DNA of 64,000 nt from an uncultured Duncaniella sp. (GTDB lineage: Bacteria > Bacteroidota > Bacteroidia > Bacteroidales > Muribaculaceae): positions 31,548-95,547 of the forward strand of contig CAJUCI010000010.1 of assembly GCA_910584825.1 (NCBI GenBank), in the 5' to 3' direction. The notes below the pieces were generated by a model. The model was not told the origin of the DNA. It searched no databases and was given only the letters and a program-made list of their open reading frames with translations. A program made the translations under genes and the position numbers. Shown here piece after piece: positions 43,363-53,014 of the stretch. Positions within the stretch are counted from its first letter, which is position 1; each line of letters begins with the position of its first letter.

Positions 43363-43701
43363 TTAACGCAGTTTATGAAGGGAATCAATAAGGGTCTGTA
43401 GCCTGTCGCGCACATTGGTCAGACGGCGCAGGGCCTCGGCCTTGCGGGTGACGCCGTCACGGTTGATGCGCAGCTCCTCCTTGGCGGCTTCGATTTTCAG
43501 CCCTTTGTCATGAACGAGATATTTAATCATCCTCACCGTCTCGATGTCGGCAGGGGTGTAGAAGCGGGTGCCGCGGTCATTGCGCCGTGGTGCGAGTATT
43601 GAAAACTGTGTCTCCCAGAACCGCAGTGTCGACTGCACGACATCGGTCATTTCGGCCACTTCGCTTATCTTATAGTAACGTTTGCTTGTCGATTCTTTCA
43701 T
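43363..43701 (-). CDS. MerR-family transcriptional regulator
   Basis: A 112-residue DNA-binding protein with the MerR winged helix: YYKISEVAEMTDVVQSTLRFWETQF (about residues 9-33), then the wing GTRFYTPADIETVRMIKYLVHDKGLKIEAAKEEL and a short coiled-coil. There is no C-terminal sensor domain or metal-binding cysteine, as in the short MerR regulators next to envelope genes in Bacteroidetes. A longer frame to 43731 would start upstream of the promoter box; MKESTSKRYY at 43701 is preferred, giving an almost leaderless mRNA. It precedes mltG by 2 bases. Confidence 0.85.
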   Translation of the reverse strand: MKESTSKRYYKISEVAEMTDVVQSTLRFWETQFSILAPRRNDRGTRFYTPADIETVRMIKYLVHDKGLKIEAAKEELRINRDGVTRKAEALRRLTNVRDRLQTLIDSLHKLR

Positions 43702-43708
43702 AGATATG

Positions 43709-43716
43709 CAAAGGTA
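43709..43716 (-). promoter_or_regulatory. Promoter -7 box for MerR regulator-mltG
   Basis: Plus-strand CAAAGGTA reads TACCTTTG on the minus strand and ends 8 bases before the ATG, so transcription would start within a few bases of the start codon. Confidence 0.6.
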
Positions 43717-43838
43717 GTAAGAAAGTGGCAAAAATCCATCCGCAGGGCGATTCTTGTTAAAAAATGAGACTTGATTTTACGAAATTTTAAATATTTTCAC
43801 AAAAAATCTGCTTATCGCCAAAAAAACCATAAAAAAAG

Positions 43839-43869
43839 TTTGCTATGTCCGTTTTTTGTCTTACCTTTG
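43839..43869 (+). promoter_or_regulatory. Full promoter (-33 and -7) for the small acidic lipoprotein
   Basis: TTTG (43839-43842), 19-base spacer, TACCTTTG (43862-43869). Both boxes match the Bacteroidetes consensus. The leader is about 47 bases and AT-rich. Confidence 0.8.
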
Positions 43870-43919
43870 CGCTGTTTTTGAAGCTTAAATATTGTTCAAT
43901 AATTTAACGAGAAAAGAAA

Positions 43920-44117
43920 ATGAAAAAGTTAGTTTTAGTTGCCGCTGTTGCTTTCAGCGCATCTCTGTTCTCTTGCGGTTCTTCTGACAAGGCTGCTCAG
44001 GAAGCTGCCGAGCCCGTAGTTGAGGAGACTGTAGTAGAGGAAGTTGCTGTTGTTGACAGCGCTGCCGCTGACACCACTGTAGCTCCCGTAGACAGCGTAG
44101 CTCCCGCCGCAGAATAA
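43920..44117 (+). CDS. Small acidic alanine/valine-rich lipoprotein, unknown function
   Basis: A 65-residue protein with a lipoprotein signal (MKKLVLVAAVAFSASLFSC, C19). The 46-residue mature part is low-complexity and made almost only of A, V, E, D, T, S and P, with no positive charge after K24. No family is recognised. It has the best promoter in the window and a hairpin terminator right behind, so it is a monocistronic and probably abundant surface or periplasmic lipoprotein. Confidence 0.75.
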   Translation: MKKLVLVAAVAFSASLFSCGSSDKAAQEAAEPVVEETVVEEVAVVDSAAADTTVAPVDSVAPAAE

Positions 44118-44183
44118 TTTTAGCGGAAGCCTCACGCTGAAGGTCCGGCAACGGTCAAGACACCGGACACTTCAAAGGTATTA

Positions 44184-44223
44184 AGCTGATTGCCCGTATC
44201 ATATACGTGCGACCAGCTTTTTT
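44184..44223 (+). terminator. Terminator of the small lipoprotein gene
   Basis: AGCTG (44184-44188) pairs with CAGCT (44214-44218) and an inner CGTAT/ATACG stem (44195-44207) caps it, followed by six T. It reaches almost to the Ca-ATPase start, so that gene may depend on read-through. Confidence 0.65.
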
Positions 44224-44239
44224 AATGCAGATTCTTGCG

Positions 44240-46942
44240 ATGGAAAACAGTCATAAATATCCCGGGCTGACCGACGCACAGGTGGCGGAGAGCCGTCGGG
44301 TTAACGGAGATAATATTCTCACCCCTCCCCGGCGCGAGCCGTGGTGGATAAAGTTTGCCGGAAAATTTGCCGACCCGCTGATAATCATACTCTTGATAGC
44401 AGGGGTGATGTCGGTGGGTATATCCATATATGAATATGTGGCCCTGGGTGAAGGTGCTGAGGTGTTTTTTGAGCCTGTGGGTATCTTTATCGCAATTTTT
44501 CTCGCTACCGGCCTCGGGTTTTACTTCGAGCAGAAGGCCGACAAGGAGTTTGCGATACTCAATCAGGTCAATGACGATGTGCCGGTCCAGGTGGTGCGCA
44601 ACGGTCTGGTCACCGAGATACCCAAAAGGGATGTGGTGGTCGGTGACATAGTGTTGCTGAACACCGGCGAGGAGATTCCGGCTGACGGACAGTTGATTGA
44701 GGCCGTCTCGCTAAATGTCGATGAATCGACCCTGACGGGCGAGCCTATGGCGCACAAGACGGTCAATACCGACGACTTTGACCCCGAGGCGACTTTCGCG
44801 TCTGACCACGTGATGCGTGGCACAAAAGTCATGGAGGGGCATGGCGTCATGAAGGTGTTGGCCGTGGGCGACAGGACTGAAAACGGCAAGGTGTTCGTGG
44901 CATCGCAGATTGACGATAGTGTCAAGACCCCTCTGAATGAGCAGCTTGACGGCCTTGCCGCGCTCGTCACTAAGGCGAGCTATGCCGTTGGATTTCTCGT
45001 GATTGCCGGGCGCGTGCTGATGTATTTCACCAATCCGGCGGTAGAGTTTGAGTGGGTTCATTTCATAGCTTACTTCCTCCAGACACTCATGATAGCGGTG
45101 ACGCTCATAGTGGTGTCGGTCCCCGAGGGTCTGCCGATGGCTGTGACGCTCTCGCTGGCTTACTCCATGCGTCGCATGCTCAAGGCCAACAACCTCGTGC
45201 GCAAGATGCACGCATGCGAGACGATGGGTGCGACCACAGTTATATGCACCGACAAGACAGGCACGTTGACGCAAAACCGCATGCAGGTGCATGAGACGGA
45301 GTTTTTCGGGCGCGACCTCGAGGGCATCGGCCCGTCCGCTCCAGGATATGTCATTGCCGAGGGTATGGCCGTCAACAGCACGGCCCAGCTCGATTTGTCA
45401 GACCCGTCGTATCCCGCCGCGCTCGGCAACCCTACAGAGGGTGCGTTGCTGCTATGGCTGAGGACTAATGGGTTGGATTATCGCGAGTTAAAGGACGCTG
45501 TGGAGCGGGTAGGGGAACTGCCCTTTACCACGGAGCGAAAATATATGGCCACCCTTGTCAGAAACAGGGCGGGCGAGACGCTGCTGTATGTAAAAGGCGC
45601 GCCCGAGATTGTGGCATCGTTGTGCGCCTCGTTGCCTGAGGGGGTTACGCGCGAGTCGGTTGACAGCCGCCTGCTCACATATCAGGAACAGGGCATGCGC
45701 ACACTGGGATTTGCCTATGCGGTTGTGCCATCGGGCGTTACCGTCGATTTGGAGAATTTGCCACGAGCCGATGTCAGACTGCAGTTTCTTGGCATAGTCG
45801 CGATAGCCGACCCTGTGCGTGAGGATGTGCCCGAGGCTGTCAGACGTGTGCGCAACGCCGGCATCGAGGTCAAGATTGTGACCGGCGACACCCCTGCGAC
45901 AGCCAAGGAGATAGGCCGTCGGATAGGTTTGTGGCGGCCTGGTGATGGCGAACGCAATATAATGACAGGCAATGAGATTGCCGCGATGTCAGACGATGAA
46001 CTTCGTGCTTGTGTGGGCGAGCTGAAAATAATAGCGCGCGCACGACCTATGGATAAAAAACGTCTTGTGGAGGCTCTACAGGCCAACGGCGAAGTCGTGG
46101 CTGTGACAGGCGACGGCACCAATGACGCCCCCGCGCTCAAGTCGGCCCACGTGGGCCTGTCGATGGGCGACGGCACATCGGTGGCCAAGGAGGCGTCTGA
46201 CATCACCATTATCGACAACTCGTTTGCATCCATCGGGCGTGCCGTCATGTGGGGGCGTTCGCTTTATCTCAATATACGTCGGTTTATACTCTTCCAGCTC
46301 ACAGTCAATGTCGTAGCCTCGTTTATCGTGCTTGCGGGTGCGTTTATGGGTCTGCAGTCGCCGCTGACTGTCACGCAGATGCTGTGGGTCAACCTGATAA
46401 TGGACACCTTTGCAGCAATTGCACTTGCCACATTGCCGCCGTCAGAGGCTGTGATGGCCGAGAAGCCGAGGTCGCGGTCGGCGTTCATAATCAGCCCGGC
46501 GATGGGGCGTTTTATAATAGGTGTGGGCGGATTGTTTTTCATCCTGCTCTTGGGACTTATGTGGTACTTCCGCCATACGGAATTAAGCTCGCTGACGCAG
46601 GTATGGAGTGCGCCGTTCATCCCCGTTGACAAAGGGCTGTCGCCATACGAGCTGTCACTGTTCTTCACGATATTCGTATTCCTGCAGTTCTGGAACCTCT
46701 TCAATGCCAAGGCTTTTGCTACCGGACGTTCGGCTCTGCATTTCAAAGGCTGCTCGGAGTTCGTGATGATAGCGTCATTCATCCTGTTTGGTCAGATTGC
46801 CATTGTGGAGCTTGGACAGCAGTTCTTCAATGTGGTTCCGCTCAAGCCCGTAGACTGGCTTATAATAATATGTGGCACATCGGTGGTGCTTTGGTTCGGC
46901 GAAATTTGCCGCCTCCTTGGCCGAAAAAGAAAAAATGTGTAA
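44240..46942 (+). CDS. Calcium-translocating P-type ATPase (PMCA type)
   Basis: A 900-residue P2-type cation pump. Features in order: cation-ATPase N domain (HKYPGLTDAQVAESRRVNG), two membrane segments, actuator domain with LTGEP, the VVSVPEGLPMAVTL membrane helix that contributes the cation site, phosphorylation site CTDKTGTLTQNRM (D338), nucleotide domain, VTGDGTNDAPALK hinge and six C-terminal membrane segments. PEGLP and the C-terminal WVNLIMDTFAAIALATLPP favour Ca2+ over Na+/K+ or H+. Frames starting at GTG 44207 or ATG 44225 overlap the upstream terminator; ATG 44240 (MENSHKYPG) is preferred. Confidence 0.92.
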   Translation: MENSHKYPGLTDAQVAESRRVNGDNILTPPRREPWWIKFAGKFADPLIIILLIAGVMSVGISIYEYVALGEGAEVFFEPVGIFIAIFLATGLGFYFEQKADKEFAILNQVNDDVPVQVVRNGLVTEIPKRDVVVGDIVLLNTGEEIPADGQLIEAVSLNVDESTLTGEPMAHKTVNTDDFDPEATFASDHVMRGTKVMEGHGVMKVLAVGDRTENGKVFVASQIDDSVKTPLNEQLDGLAALVTKASYAVGFLVIAGRVLMYFTNPAVEFEWVHFIAYFLQTLMIAVTLIVVSVPEGLPMAVTLSLAYSMRRMLKANNLVRKMHACETMGATTVICTDKTGTLTQNRMQVHETEFFGRDLEGIGPSAPGYVIAEGMAVNSTAQLDLSDPSYPAALGNPTEGALLLWLRTNGLDYRELKDAVERVGELPFTTERKYMATLVRNRAGETLLYVKGAPEIVASLCASLPEGVTRESVDSRLLTYQEQGMRTLGFAYAVVPSGVTVDLENLPRADVRLQFLGIVAIADPVREDVPEAVRRVRNAGIEVKIVTGDTPATAKEIGRRIGLWRPGDGERNIMTGNEIAAMSDDELRACVGELKIIARARPMDKKRLVEALQANGEVVAVTGDGTNDAPALKSAHVGLSMGDGTSVAKEASDITIIDNSFASIGRAVMWGRSLYLNIRRFILFQLTVNVVASFIVLAGAFMGLQSPLTVTQMLWVNLIMDTFAAIALATLPPSEAVMAEKPRSRSAFIISPAMGRFIIGVGGLFFILLLGLMWYFRHTELSSLTQVWSAPFIPVDKGLSPYELSLFFTIFVFLQFWNLFNAKAFATGRSALHFKGCSEFVMIASFILFGQIAIVELGQQFFNVVPLKPVDWLIIICGTSVVLWFGEICRLLGRKRKNV

Positions 46943-46947
46943 CTTTG
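46940..46947 (+). promoter_or_regulatory. Promoter -7 box for alaS, overlapping the Ca-ATPase stop codon
   Basis: TAACTTTG begins with the TAA stop codon of the ATPase gene. The predicted leader before the alaS ATG is about 47 bases. Confidence 0.6.
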
Positions 46948-46997
46948 TGCCCGGAATTTTCCACTCAAAAAGATAATCAATACATAATCACATAATC

Positions 46998-49622
46998 ATG
47001 TTGACAGCAAAGGAAATACGCGAATCATTCAAGGAATTTTTCCGTTCCAAAGGTCATCACATCGTGCCCTCGGCACCGATGGTAATCAAGGACGACCCCA
47101 CGTTGATGTTCACCAACGCCGGAATGAACCAGTTTAAGGACATTATTCTCGGCAACAAGGCGGCGAAATATCAGCGCGTGGCGGATTCGCAGAAGTGTCT
47201 GCGTGTTTCCGGCAAGCATAACGACCTCGAGGAGGTGGGAATGGACACATACCACCACACGATGTTCGAGATGCTCGGCAACTGGAGCTTCGGCGACTAT
47301 TTCAAGAAGGAGGCCATCGACTGGGCCTGGGAATATCTCGTTGACGTGCTCGGCCTCGACCCTGACCGCCTGTATGCCACAGTGTTTGAAGGCTCGCCCG
47401 AAGAGGGGCTTGCACGCGACGACGAGGCCGCCTCTTACTGGGAGAAGCATCTGCCCGCATCGCACATCATAAACGGCAACAAGCATGACAACTTCTGGGA
47501 GATGGGCGATACAGGACCCTGCGGCCCCTGCTCGGAAATCCATATCGACCTCCGCACACCCGAAGAGCGCGCTCAGATTGACGGCGCATCGCTCGTCAAC
47601 CATGACAACCCCCTCGTAATCGAAATATGGAACCTCGTGTTCATGCAGTATAACCGCAAGGCCGATGGCTCGCTTGAGCCTCTGCCCGCCAAGGTTATCG
47701 ACACCGGCATGGGATTTGAGCGTCTCTGCATGGCTCTTCAGGGCAAGAAGTCCAACTATGACACCGACGTGTTCACCCCGCTGATTGACACCATCTCACG
47801 CCTCTCGGGCAAGAAGTATGGCGAGGACCGTCAGGTGGACATCGCCATGCGCGTCATCGCCGACCATGTGCGCACCATAGCATTCTCGATTGCCGACTCG
47901 CAGCTGCCAGGCAATGCCAAGGCCGGCTACGTCATTCGCCGCATCCTGCGCCGCGCCGTGCGTTACGCATATACCTTCCTTGACCAGAAGCAGGCGTTCA
48001 TGTATAAGCTCGTCAACACTCTCATCGACTCGATGGGCGAGGCTTATCCCGAGATTGCCGCACAGCGTGAGCTTATCATGAAGGTCATCAAGGAGGAGGA
48101 GGACGCATTCCTCCGCACCCTCGACAAGGGTATGTCTATCCTTGACGGTGCAATCCAGGCAGCCCGCAAGGCCGGCAAGACCGAGATTTCAGGCAAGGAT
48201 GCATTCGTGCTTTATGATACATACGGCTTCCCCCTCGACCTTACCGAACTCATACTCAAAGAGAATGGCATGACCCTCGACAAGGCTGAGTTTGACAAGG
48301 AGATGGAGGCTCAGAAGACACGCGCCCGCAATGCCGCCGCCGTCGAGGCTACCGACTGGGTGGTACTCAATGAGGGTGAGACCGAGTTTGTCGGTTATGA
48401 CAGCACATCGGCCCTCACACGCATACTCCGTTACCGCAACGTCAAGCAGAAGGGCAAGGATTTCTATCAGATTGTCCTCTCGGTGACTCCGTTCTATGCC
48501 GAGATGGGCGGTCAGGTCGGCGACAGCGGCTGGCTCATCAACGGTGACGAGAAGATTGAGATTTACGACACCAAGCGTGAGAACGGTCAGGCCGTGCATC
48601 TCACCAAGACTCTTCCCGCCGATGTGAACGCCGAGTTTGAGGCATGCATCAATGCCGAGGCCCGTCGCGCAACAGAGTGCAACCACTCCGCCACCCACCT
48701 GCTCCATGCCGCCCTCCGTGAGGTGCTCGGCTCGCACGTCGAGCAGAAAGGCTCGTTCGTGTCGCCCAACATACTCCGCTTTGACTTCAGCCATTTCCAG
48801 AAGCTGACCCCCGAGGAGATTCGCAAGGTCGAGCATATCGCCAATGCCAATGTGCGCAAGGCTATCCCCCTTGACGAGCACCGCTCGATGCCGATAGCCG
48901 ATGCCCGCGCTATGGGTGCTATGGCACTTTTCGGCGAGAAGTATGGCGAGGAGGTGCGTGTGATTAAGTATGGCGATTCAGTCGAGCTGTGCGGTGGTAC
49001 GCATGTGCCCAACACAGGCAACATAGGCATGATTCGCATTATCTCCGAGTCAAGTATCGCAGCCGGCATCCGCCGTATCGAGGCCATCACCGGGGCTGTT
49101 GCCGAGGATGCGATTGACCAGCTATCAGACACGTTGCGTGCTGTCGGCGAGATGTTCCACAACGCTCCTGACATCCGTCAGGCCATAAAGAAGGCTATCG
49201 AAGAGAATGCCGAGCTTCATAAGGAGGTCGAGGAGTATATGAAGGAGCGTACACGCAATCTTGCCAACGAGCTTGTGGCTTCAGCAGAGATTGACGGTGA
49301 CGCCAAGATTGTTTCGCTGACCGGCGTGCGTGCGCCCGAGGTTGTGAAAAACGTTGCATTCCTCGTGCGTCAGATTTCATCTGAAAAGACAGCTTTTATT
49401 GCTGCAACAGCTGATATTTCCGGCAAGCCTCTTCTCACCGTGGCTCTCACCGACGATATGGTCAAGGCCGGTGGCAATGCTTCGGCGATTGTGCGTGAGG
49501 CTGCAAAGGCCATCAAGGGTGGTGGCGGCGGTCAGCCCGGTTTCGCCCAGGCAGGCGGCAAGGACGCCGACGGACTCGCAGTGGCATTCGCCTCGCTCCG
49601 TGATGCAGTCAAGGCTATCTGA
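46998..49622 (+). CDS. alaS: Alanyl-tRNA synthetase
   Basis: Charges tRNA-Ala. The 874-residue protein has the class II catalytic domain ([20 protein letters not shown], then [11 protein letters not shown] and [14 protein letters not shown]), the anticodon-independent tRNA-recognition region, the editing domain with zinc ligands [11 protein letters not shown] and CGGTHV, and a C-terminal oligomerisation domain ending in the glycine-rich [16 protein letters not shown] segment. It is full length for the family. A Dabb-domain gene follows 21 bases downstream. Confidence 0.98.
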   Translation: MLTAKEIRESFKEFFRSKGHHIVPSAPMVIKDDPTLMFTNAGMNQFKDIILGNKAAKYQRVADSQKCLRVSGKHNDLEEVGMDTYHHTMFEMLGNWSFGDYFKKEAIDWAWEYLVDVLGLDPDRLYATVFEGSPEEGLARDDEAASYWEKHLPASHIINGNKHDNFWEMGDTGPCGPCSEIHIDLRTPEERAQIDGASLVNHDNPLVIEIWNLVFMQYNRKADGSLEPLPAKVIDTGMGFERLCMALQGKKSNYDTDVFTPLIDTISRLSGKKYGEDRQVDIAMRVIADHVRTIAFSIADSQLPGNAKAGYVIRRILRRAVRYAYTFLDQKQAFMYKLVNTLIDSMGEAYPEIAAQRELIMKVIKEEEDAFLRTLDKGMSILDGAIQAARKAGKTEISGKDAFVLYDTYGFPLDLTELILKENGMTLDKAEFDKEMEAQKTRARNAAAVEATDWVVLNEGETEFVGYDSTSALTRILRYRNVKQKGKDFYQIVLSVTPFYAEMGGQVGDSGWLINGDEKIEIYDTKRENGQAVHLTKTLPADVNAEFEACINAEARRATECNHSATHLLHAALREVLGSHVEQKGSFVSPNILRFDFSHFQKLTPEEIRKVEHIANANVRKAIPLDEHRSMPIADARAMGAMALFGEKYGEEVRVIKYGDSVELCGGTHVPNTGNIGMIRIISESSIAAGIRRIEAITGAVAEDAIDQLSDTLRAVGEMFHNAPDIRQAIKKAIEENAELHKEVEEYMKERTRNLANELVASAEIDGDAKIVSLTGVRAPEVVKNVAFLVRQISSEKTAFIAATADISGKPLLTVALTDDMVKAGGNASAIVREAAKAIKGGGGGQPGFAQAGGKDADGLAVAFASLRDAVKAI

Positions 49623-49643
49623 TAATGAATAATTGAAACTGTT

Positions 49644-49937
49644 ATGGTAAAACATATCGTTACATTCAAACTCTCCGGCACTCCGGCCGTGCGTCGTGAG
49701 GTTGCTGAGAAGTTTCGTGACGCGCTCCTCGCGCTCCCGGCTCAGATTGATGTGCTGGAGTCGATGGAGGTGGGCATAAATGAGAATCCTGCCGAGGATT
49801 GGGATGTGGTGCTGATTGCCACCGTACCCGACATGCCTTCGGTGGAGGTTTATGCCAAGCATCCCGCGCATGTGGCAGCTGCCGGACTCCTTGCCGGACA
49901 TAAGGAGTCACGTGCCTGTGTAGACTATTATTGCTGA
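49644..49937 (+). CDS. Dabb-family (stress-responsive alpha/beta-barrel) protein
   Basis: A 97-residue dimeric alpha-beta barrel protein. It starts MVKHIVTFKLSGTP and has IDVLESMEVGINENPAEDWDVVLIATVPDMPSVEVYAKHPAHVA, the pattern of the stress-responsive A/B barrel (Dabb) domain. Function is generally unknown; some members act in polyketide cyclisation or heme-like reactions. It probably shares the alaS transcript and is followed by a terminator. Confidence 0.85.
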   Translation: MVKHIVTFKLSGTPAVRREVAEKFRDALLALPAQIDVLESMEVGINENPAEDWDVVLIATVPDMPSVEVYAKHPAHVAAAGLLAGHKESRACVDYYC

Positions 49938-49959
49938 TTGCATAGAATTATCTGAAACA

Positions 49960-49992
49960 GCAAACCGTCAATTCGTGATGGTTTGCCGTTTT
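49960..49992 (+). terminator. Terminator after the Dabb gene
   Basis: GCAAACCGTCA (49960-49970) pairs with TGATGGTTTGC (49976-49986) with one G-U pair and loop ATTCG, followed by CGTTTTAGTTT. Confidence 0.8.
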
Positions 49993-50020
49993 AGTTTATT
50001 TATGTGGGTGATAACTTTTT

Positions 50021-50105
50021 AAAGTTGTCCAATAGTAAATGTTACAATATTGATAATTAGAATGTTGTAAATTTGATATTGTCTGAAAGTTATCCAAAAG
50101 TAAAA
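50021..50105. promoter_or_regulatory. Paired 20 bp direct repeats upstream of nrdD (candidate operator)
   Basis: AAAGTTGTCCAATAGTAAAT (50021-50040) is repeated as AAAGTTATCCAAAAGTAAAA (50086-50105), with centres 65 bases apart (about six helical turns). Between them TTACAA (50042-50047) and TTGTAA form an inverted pair. The second repeat ends 29 bases before the -33 box. The spacing fits binding of a regulator to one DNA face. No NrdR-box consensus is seen. Confidence 0.45.
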
Positions 50106-50133
50106 ATTGGAATAAAAATTTAACAACTTTTTG

Positions 50134-50165
50134 TTTGCAAAATCGGCACTTAGCGTGTAACTTTG
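50134..50165 (+). promoter_or_regulatory. Full promoter (-33 and -7) for nrdD-nrdG
   Basis: TTTG (50134-50137), 20-base spacer, TAACTTTG (50158-50165); leader of about 27 bases. Confidence 0.8.
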
Positions 50166-50195
50166 TGGTATAGAATTTATACCCCTCACATAAAA

Positions 50196-52403
50196 ATGAT
50201 ACATACAGTGGTCAAGCGCGACGGACGCATCGTCGGCTATAACGAAGAGAAAATCAAGGCAGCTATACGTAAGGCAATGCTCACAACCGAAATGGGCGAG
50301 GATGAATCGCTCATAGCCCGCATTGCCGACATCATCACCATGACCGGTGGCGAACAGATGACCGTCGAGCAGATTCAGGACCGTGTGGAGCTGGAGCTTA
50401 TGAACTCGCCCCGCAAGGAGGTTGCCAAGCGTTACATAGCCTATCGTGACCAGCGTTCGATAGCCCGCCGTGCCAAGACCCGCGATATGTTCCTTGAAAT
50501 CATTGAGGCCAAGAACAACGACATCACCCGCGAGAACGCCAATATGAACACCGACTCACCGGCGGGCATGATGATGAAGTTTGCGAGCGAGACCACCAAG
50601 CCGTTTGTCGACGACTATCTGCTCTCGCCCCAGGTGCGTGAGGCTGTCAATAACGGTTATATCCATATCCACGACAAGGACTATTATCCCACCAAGAGCC
50701 TTACCTGCGTTCAGCATCCGCTCGACCGCATACTGAAATACGGTTTCGTGGCCGGACATGGCGAGTCGCGCCCCGCCAAGCGTATCGAGACTGCAAGCAT
50801 CATTGGCTGTATCTCGCTCGAGACCGCTCAGAACGAGATGCACGGCGGTCAGGCCATACCTGCGTTTGACTTCTATCTCGCCCCGTTTGTGCGCTCGTCT
50901 TATATCGAGGAGGTCAAGACCCTCGAGCGTCTTACAGGCAAAGACCTGTCACACCTTTATAATATAGAGATAAAGGACTATCTGAAAGCCGACATCGAGA
51001 ACCTTTCGGGCGATGAACGACTCATGCAGCACGCTGTCAATCAGACTGTTTCGCGTGTGCATCAGTCAATGGAGGCGTTCATCCATAACATGAACACCAT
51101 ACACTCACGCGGTGGCAATCAGGTGGTTTTCAGCTCGATAAATTATGGCACCGATACGTCGGCCGAGGGCCGCTGCATCATCCGCGAACTGCTTCATACC
51201 ACATATGAGGGTGTGGGTAACGGTGCTACAGCCATTTTCCCGATTCAGATATGGAAAAAGAAGCGTGGCGTGAGCTATCTGCCCGAGGACCCCAACTATG
51301 ACCTCTATCAGCTGGCATGCAAGGTCACCGCGCGCCGTTTCTTCCCCAATTTCGTGAACCTTGACGCTACGTTCAACCATCACGACAAGTGGGATGCCAA
51401 CGACCCCGAGCGTTACAAGTATGAAGTGGCTACGATGGGATGCCGCACACGAGTGTTTGAGAACCGTTTCGGTGAGAAGACTTCCATAGGTCGCGGCAAC
51501 ATCAGCTTTACCACAATCAATATCGTGCGTCTCGCCATCGAGTGTATGAATATACTTGACGAGAAGGAGAGGATAGACCGTTTCTTCCAGAAGCTCGACG
51601 AGGTGCTTGAGATAACAGCCCGTCAGCTGTGCGAACGTTTTGACTTCCAGAAGACCGCTATGGTCAAGCAGTTCCCCCTGCTCATGTCGCGCCTGTGGAC
51701 GGGTGCCGAGAATCTCGGCCCGAACGACACCATCGAGAGCGTAATCAATCAGGGTACGCTCGGCATTGGCTTCATCGGTCTTGCCGAATGTCTGATTGCC
51801 CTTACCGGCAAGCATCATGGCGAGAGCGAGGAGGCTCAGAAACTCGGCTTGCGTATCGTGTCGCACATGCGTTCGCGTGTCAACGATTTCTCCGAGCGTT
51901 ATCAGCACAATTTCTCGGTGCTTGCTACTCCCGCCGAGGGGCTTTCGGGCAAGTTCACTTCGCGTGACCGCCGTTCGTTTGGCGTAATCCCCGGTGTGAC
52001 CGACAAGATTTACTATACCAACTCCAATCATGTGCCTGTCTACTATAAGTGCTCACCCCGCCACAAGGCGCAGATTGAGGCTCCGTATCATGAACTGACA
52101 GGTGGCGGCCACATCTTCTATGTGGAGATTGACGGCGATGCCACTCATAACCCCAAGGCTATCAGCGATATTGTCGACCTTATGGACAAGTACAATATCG
52201 GTTACGGCTCGGTCAACCACAACCGCAACCGCTGCATGGACTGCGGATATGAGGACGCGCAGGAAAATCTCACCGAGTGCCCCCACTGCCATAGCCACAA
52301 CATCGATAACATTCAGCGTATTACGGGCTACCTCGTAGGCACGACCGACCGCTGGAACAATGCCAAGCTCGCCGAGCTGAAAGACCGTGTAGTCCACAAA
52401 TAA
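50196..52403 (+). CDS. nrdD: Anaerobic ribonucleoside-triphosphate reductase
   Basis: Class III glycyl-radical enzyme that makes deoxynucleotides without oxygen. The 735-residue protein starts with an ATP-cone (about residues 1-90, IHTVVKRDGRIVGYNEEKIKAAI), followed by the reductase core. Near the C-terminus are the zinc cysteines CMDCG and CPHCH, then the glycyl-radical loop RITGYLVGTTDRWNNAK. The frame opens earlier at a TTG inside the promoter; ATG 50196 is the real start. The activase gene nrdG follows 48 bases later. Confidence 0.97.
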   Translation: MIHTVVKRDGRIVGYNEEKIKAAIRKAMLTTEMGEDESLIARIADIITMTGGEQMTVEQIQDRVELELMNSPRKEVAKRYIAYRDQRSIARRAKTRDMFLEIIEAKNNDITRENANMNTDSPAGMMMKFASETTKPFVDDYLLSPQVREAVNNGYIHIHDKDYYPTKSLTCVQHPLDRILKYGFVAGHGESRPAKRIETASIIGCISLETAQNEMHGGQAIPAFDFYLAPFVRSSYIEEVKTLERLTGKDLSHLYNIEIKDYLKADIENLSGDERLMQHAVNQTVSRVHQSMEAFIHNMNTIHSRGGNQVVFSSINYGTDTSAEGRCIIRELLHTTYEGVGNGATAIFPIQIWKKKRGVSYLPEDPNYDLYQLACKVTARRFFPNFVNLDATFNHHDKWDANDPERYKYEVATMGCRTRVFENRFGEKTSIGRGNISFTTINIVRLAIECMNILDEKERIDRFFQKLDEVLEITARQLCERFDFQKTAMVKQFPLLMSRLWTGAENLGPNDTIESVINQGTLGIGFIGLAECLIALTGKHHGESEEAQKLGLRIVSHMRSRVNDFSERYQHNFSVLATPAEGLSGKFTSRDRRSFGVIPGVTDKIYYTNSNHVPVYYKCSPRHKAQIEAPYHELTGGGHIFYVEIDGDATHNPKAISDIVDLMDKYNIGYGSVNHNRNRCMDCGYEDAQENLTECPHCHSHNIDNIQRITGYLVGTTDRWNNAKLAELKDRVVHK

Positions 52404-52451
52404 GGATTACGCCGAACACACCCGATTTTAATTTTTAATAACCAATTAATT

Positions 52452-52946
52452 TTGAGGGTTCTTGATATTATCTCGGGGACATCGGTCGATGGCCCCGGGC
52501 TTCGTACAGCCATCTATTTTGCCGGATGCACCCACCAGTGCCCCGAGTGTCACAATCCGCAGTCGTGGAACCCTGCGGGCGGACGTGACATGTCGGTCGA
52601 GGAGATTATGGCCGTGGTTGAGGAAAACGGTTTTGACGTGACTCTGACAGGCGGCGACCCGCTTTTTCAGGCGGCGGAGATTGCTCCCCTCGCAGCCGAA
52701 CTGCGACGCCGAGGTTACGGTGTATGGTGTTACACAGGCTATTTGTATGAATCCATTGTCGGAAATCCTGACTTCGCGACGTTACTGGAGCATGTAGATG
52801 TGCTTGTCGACGGGCCGTTTATAGCCTCGCAGCGCGATATCCACCTTTTGTTTCGTGGCTCGGCCAACCAAAGGCTGATTGACCTGAGGCATTCTACCCC
52901 CGGGAATGTACGGCTTTGGCAGGCCGATGAGCTATTGCCCTGGTGA
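52452..52946 (+). CDS. nrdG: Anaerobic ribonucleotide reductase activating protein
   Basis: A 164-residue radical-SAM activase that installs the glycyl radical on NrdD. The CX3CX2C cluster is CTHQCPEC (about residues 26-33), followed by LTGGDPLFQA, the SAM-binding GGE-like motif. No ATG precedes the cluster in frame; translation most likely starts at TTG 52452 (MRVLDIISGTSVDGPGLR). It ends 68 bases before mdh. Confidence 0.93.
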   Translation: MRVLDIISGTSVDGPGLRTAIYFAGCTHQCPECHNPQSWNPAGGRDMSVEEIMAVVEENGFDVTLTGGDPLFQAAEIAPLAAELRRRGYGVWCYTGYLYESIVGNPDFATLLEHVDVLVDGPFIASQRDIHLLFRGSANQRLIDLRHSTPGNVRLWQADELLPW

Positions 52947-53014
52947 CGCACTTGGCAGTGAACATTTTGGCCTTATCATTTGTTGTTCAGATAGTTTTCA
53001 CAAAATAAACTGAT

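Noticed and set aside
44207..44239. Longer N-terminus for the Ca-ATPase
   Set aside because: GTG 44207 and ATG 44225 lie in or next to the terminator hairpin and T-run; ATG 44240 directly precedes the family motif.
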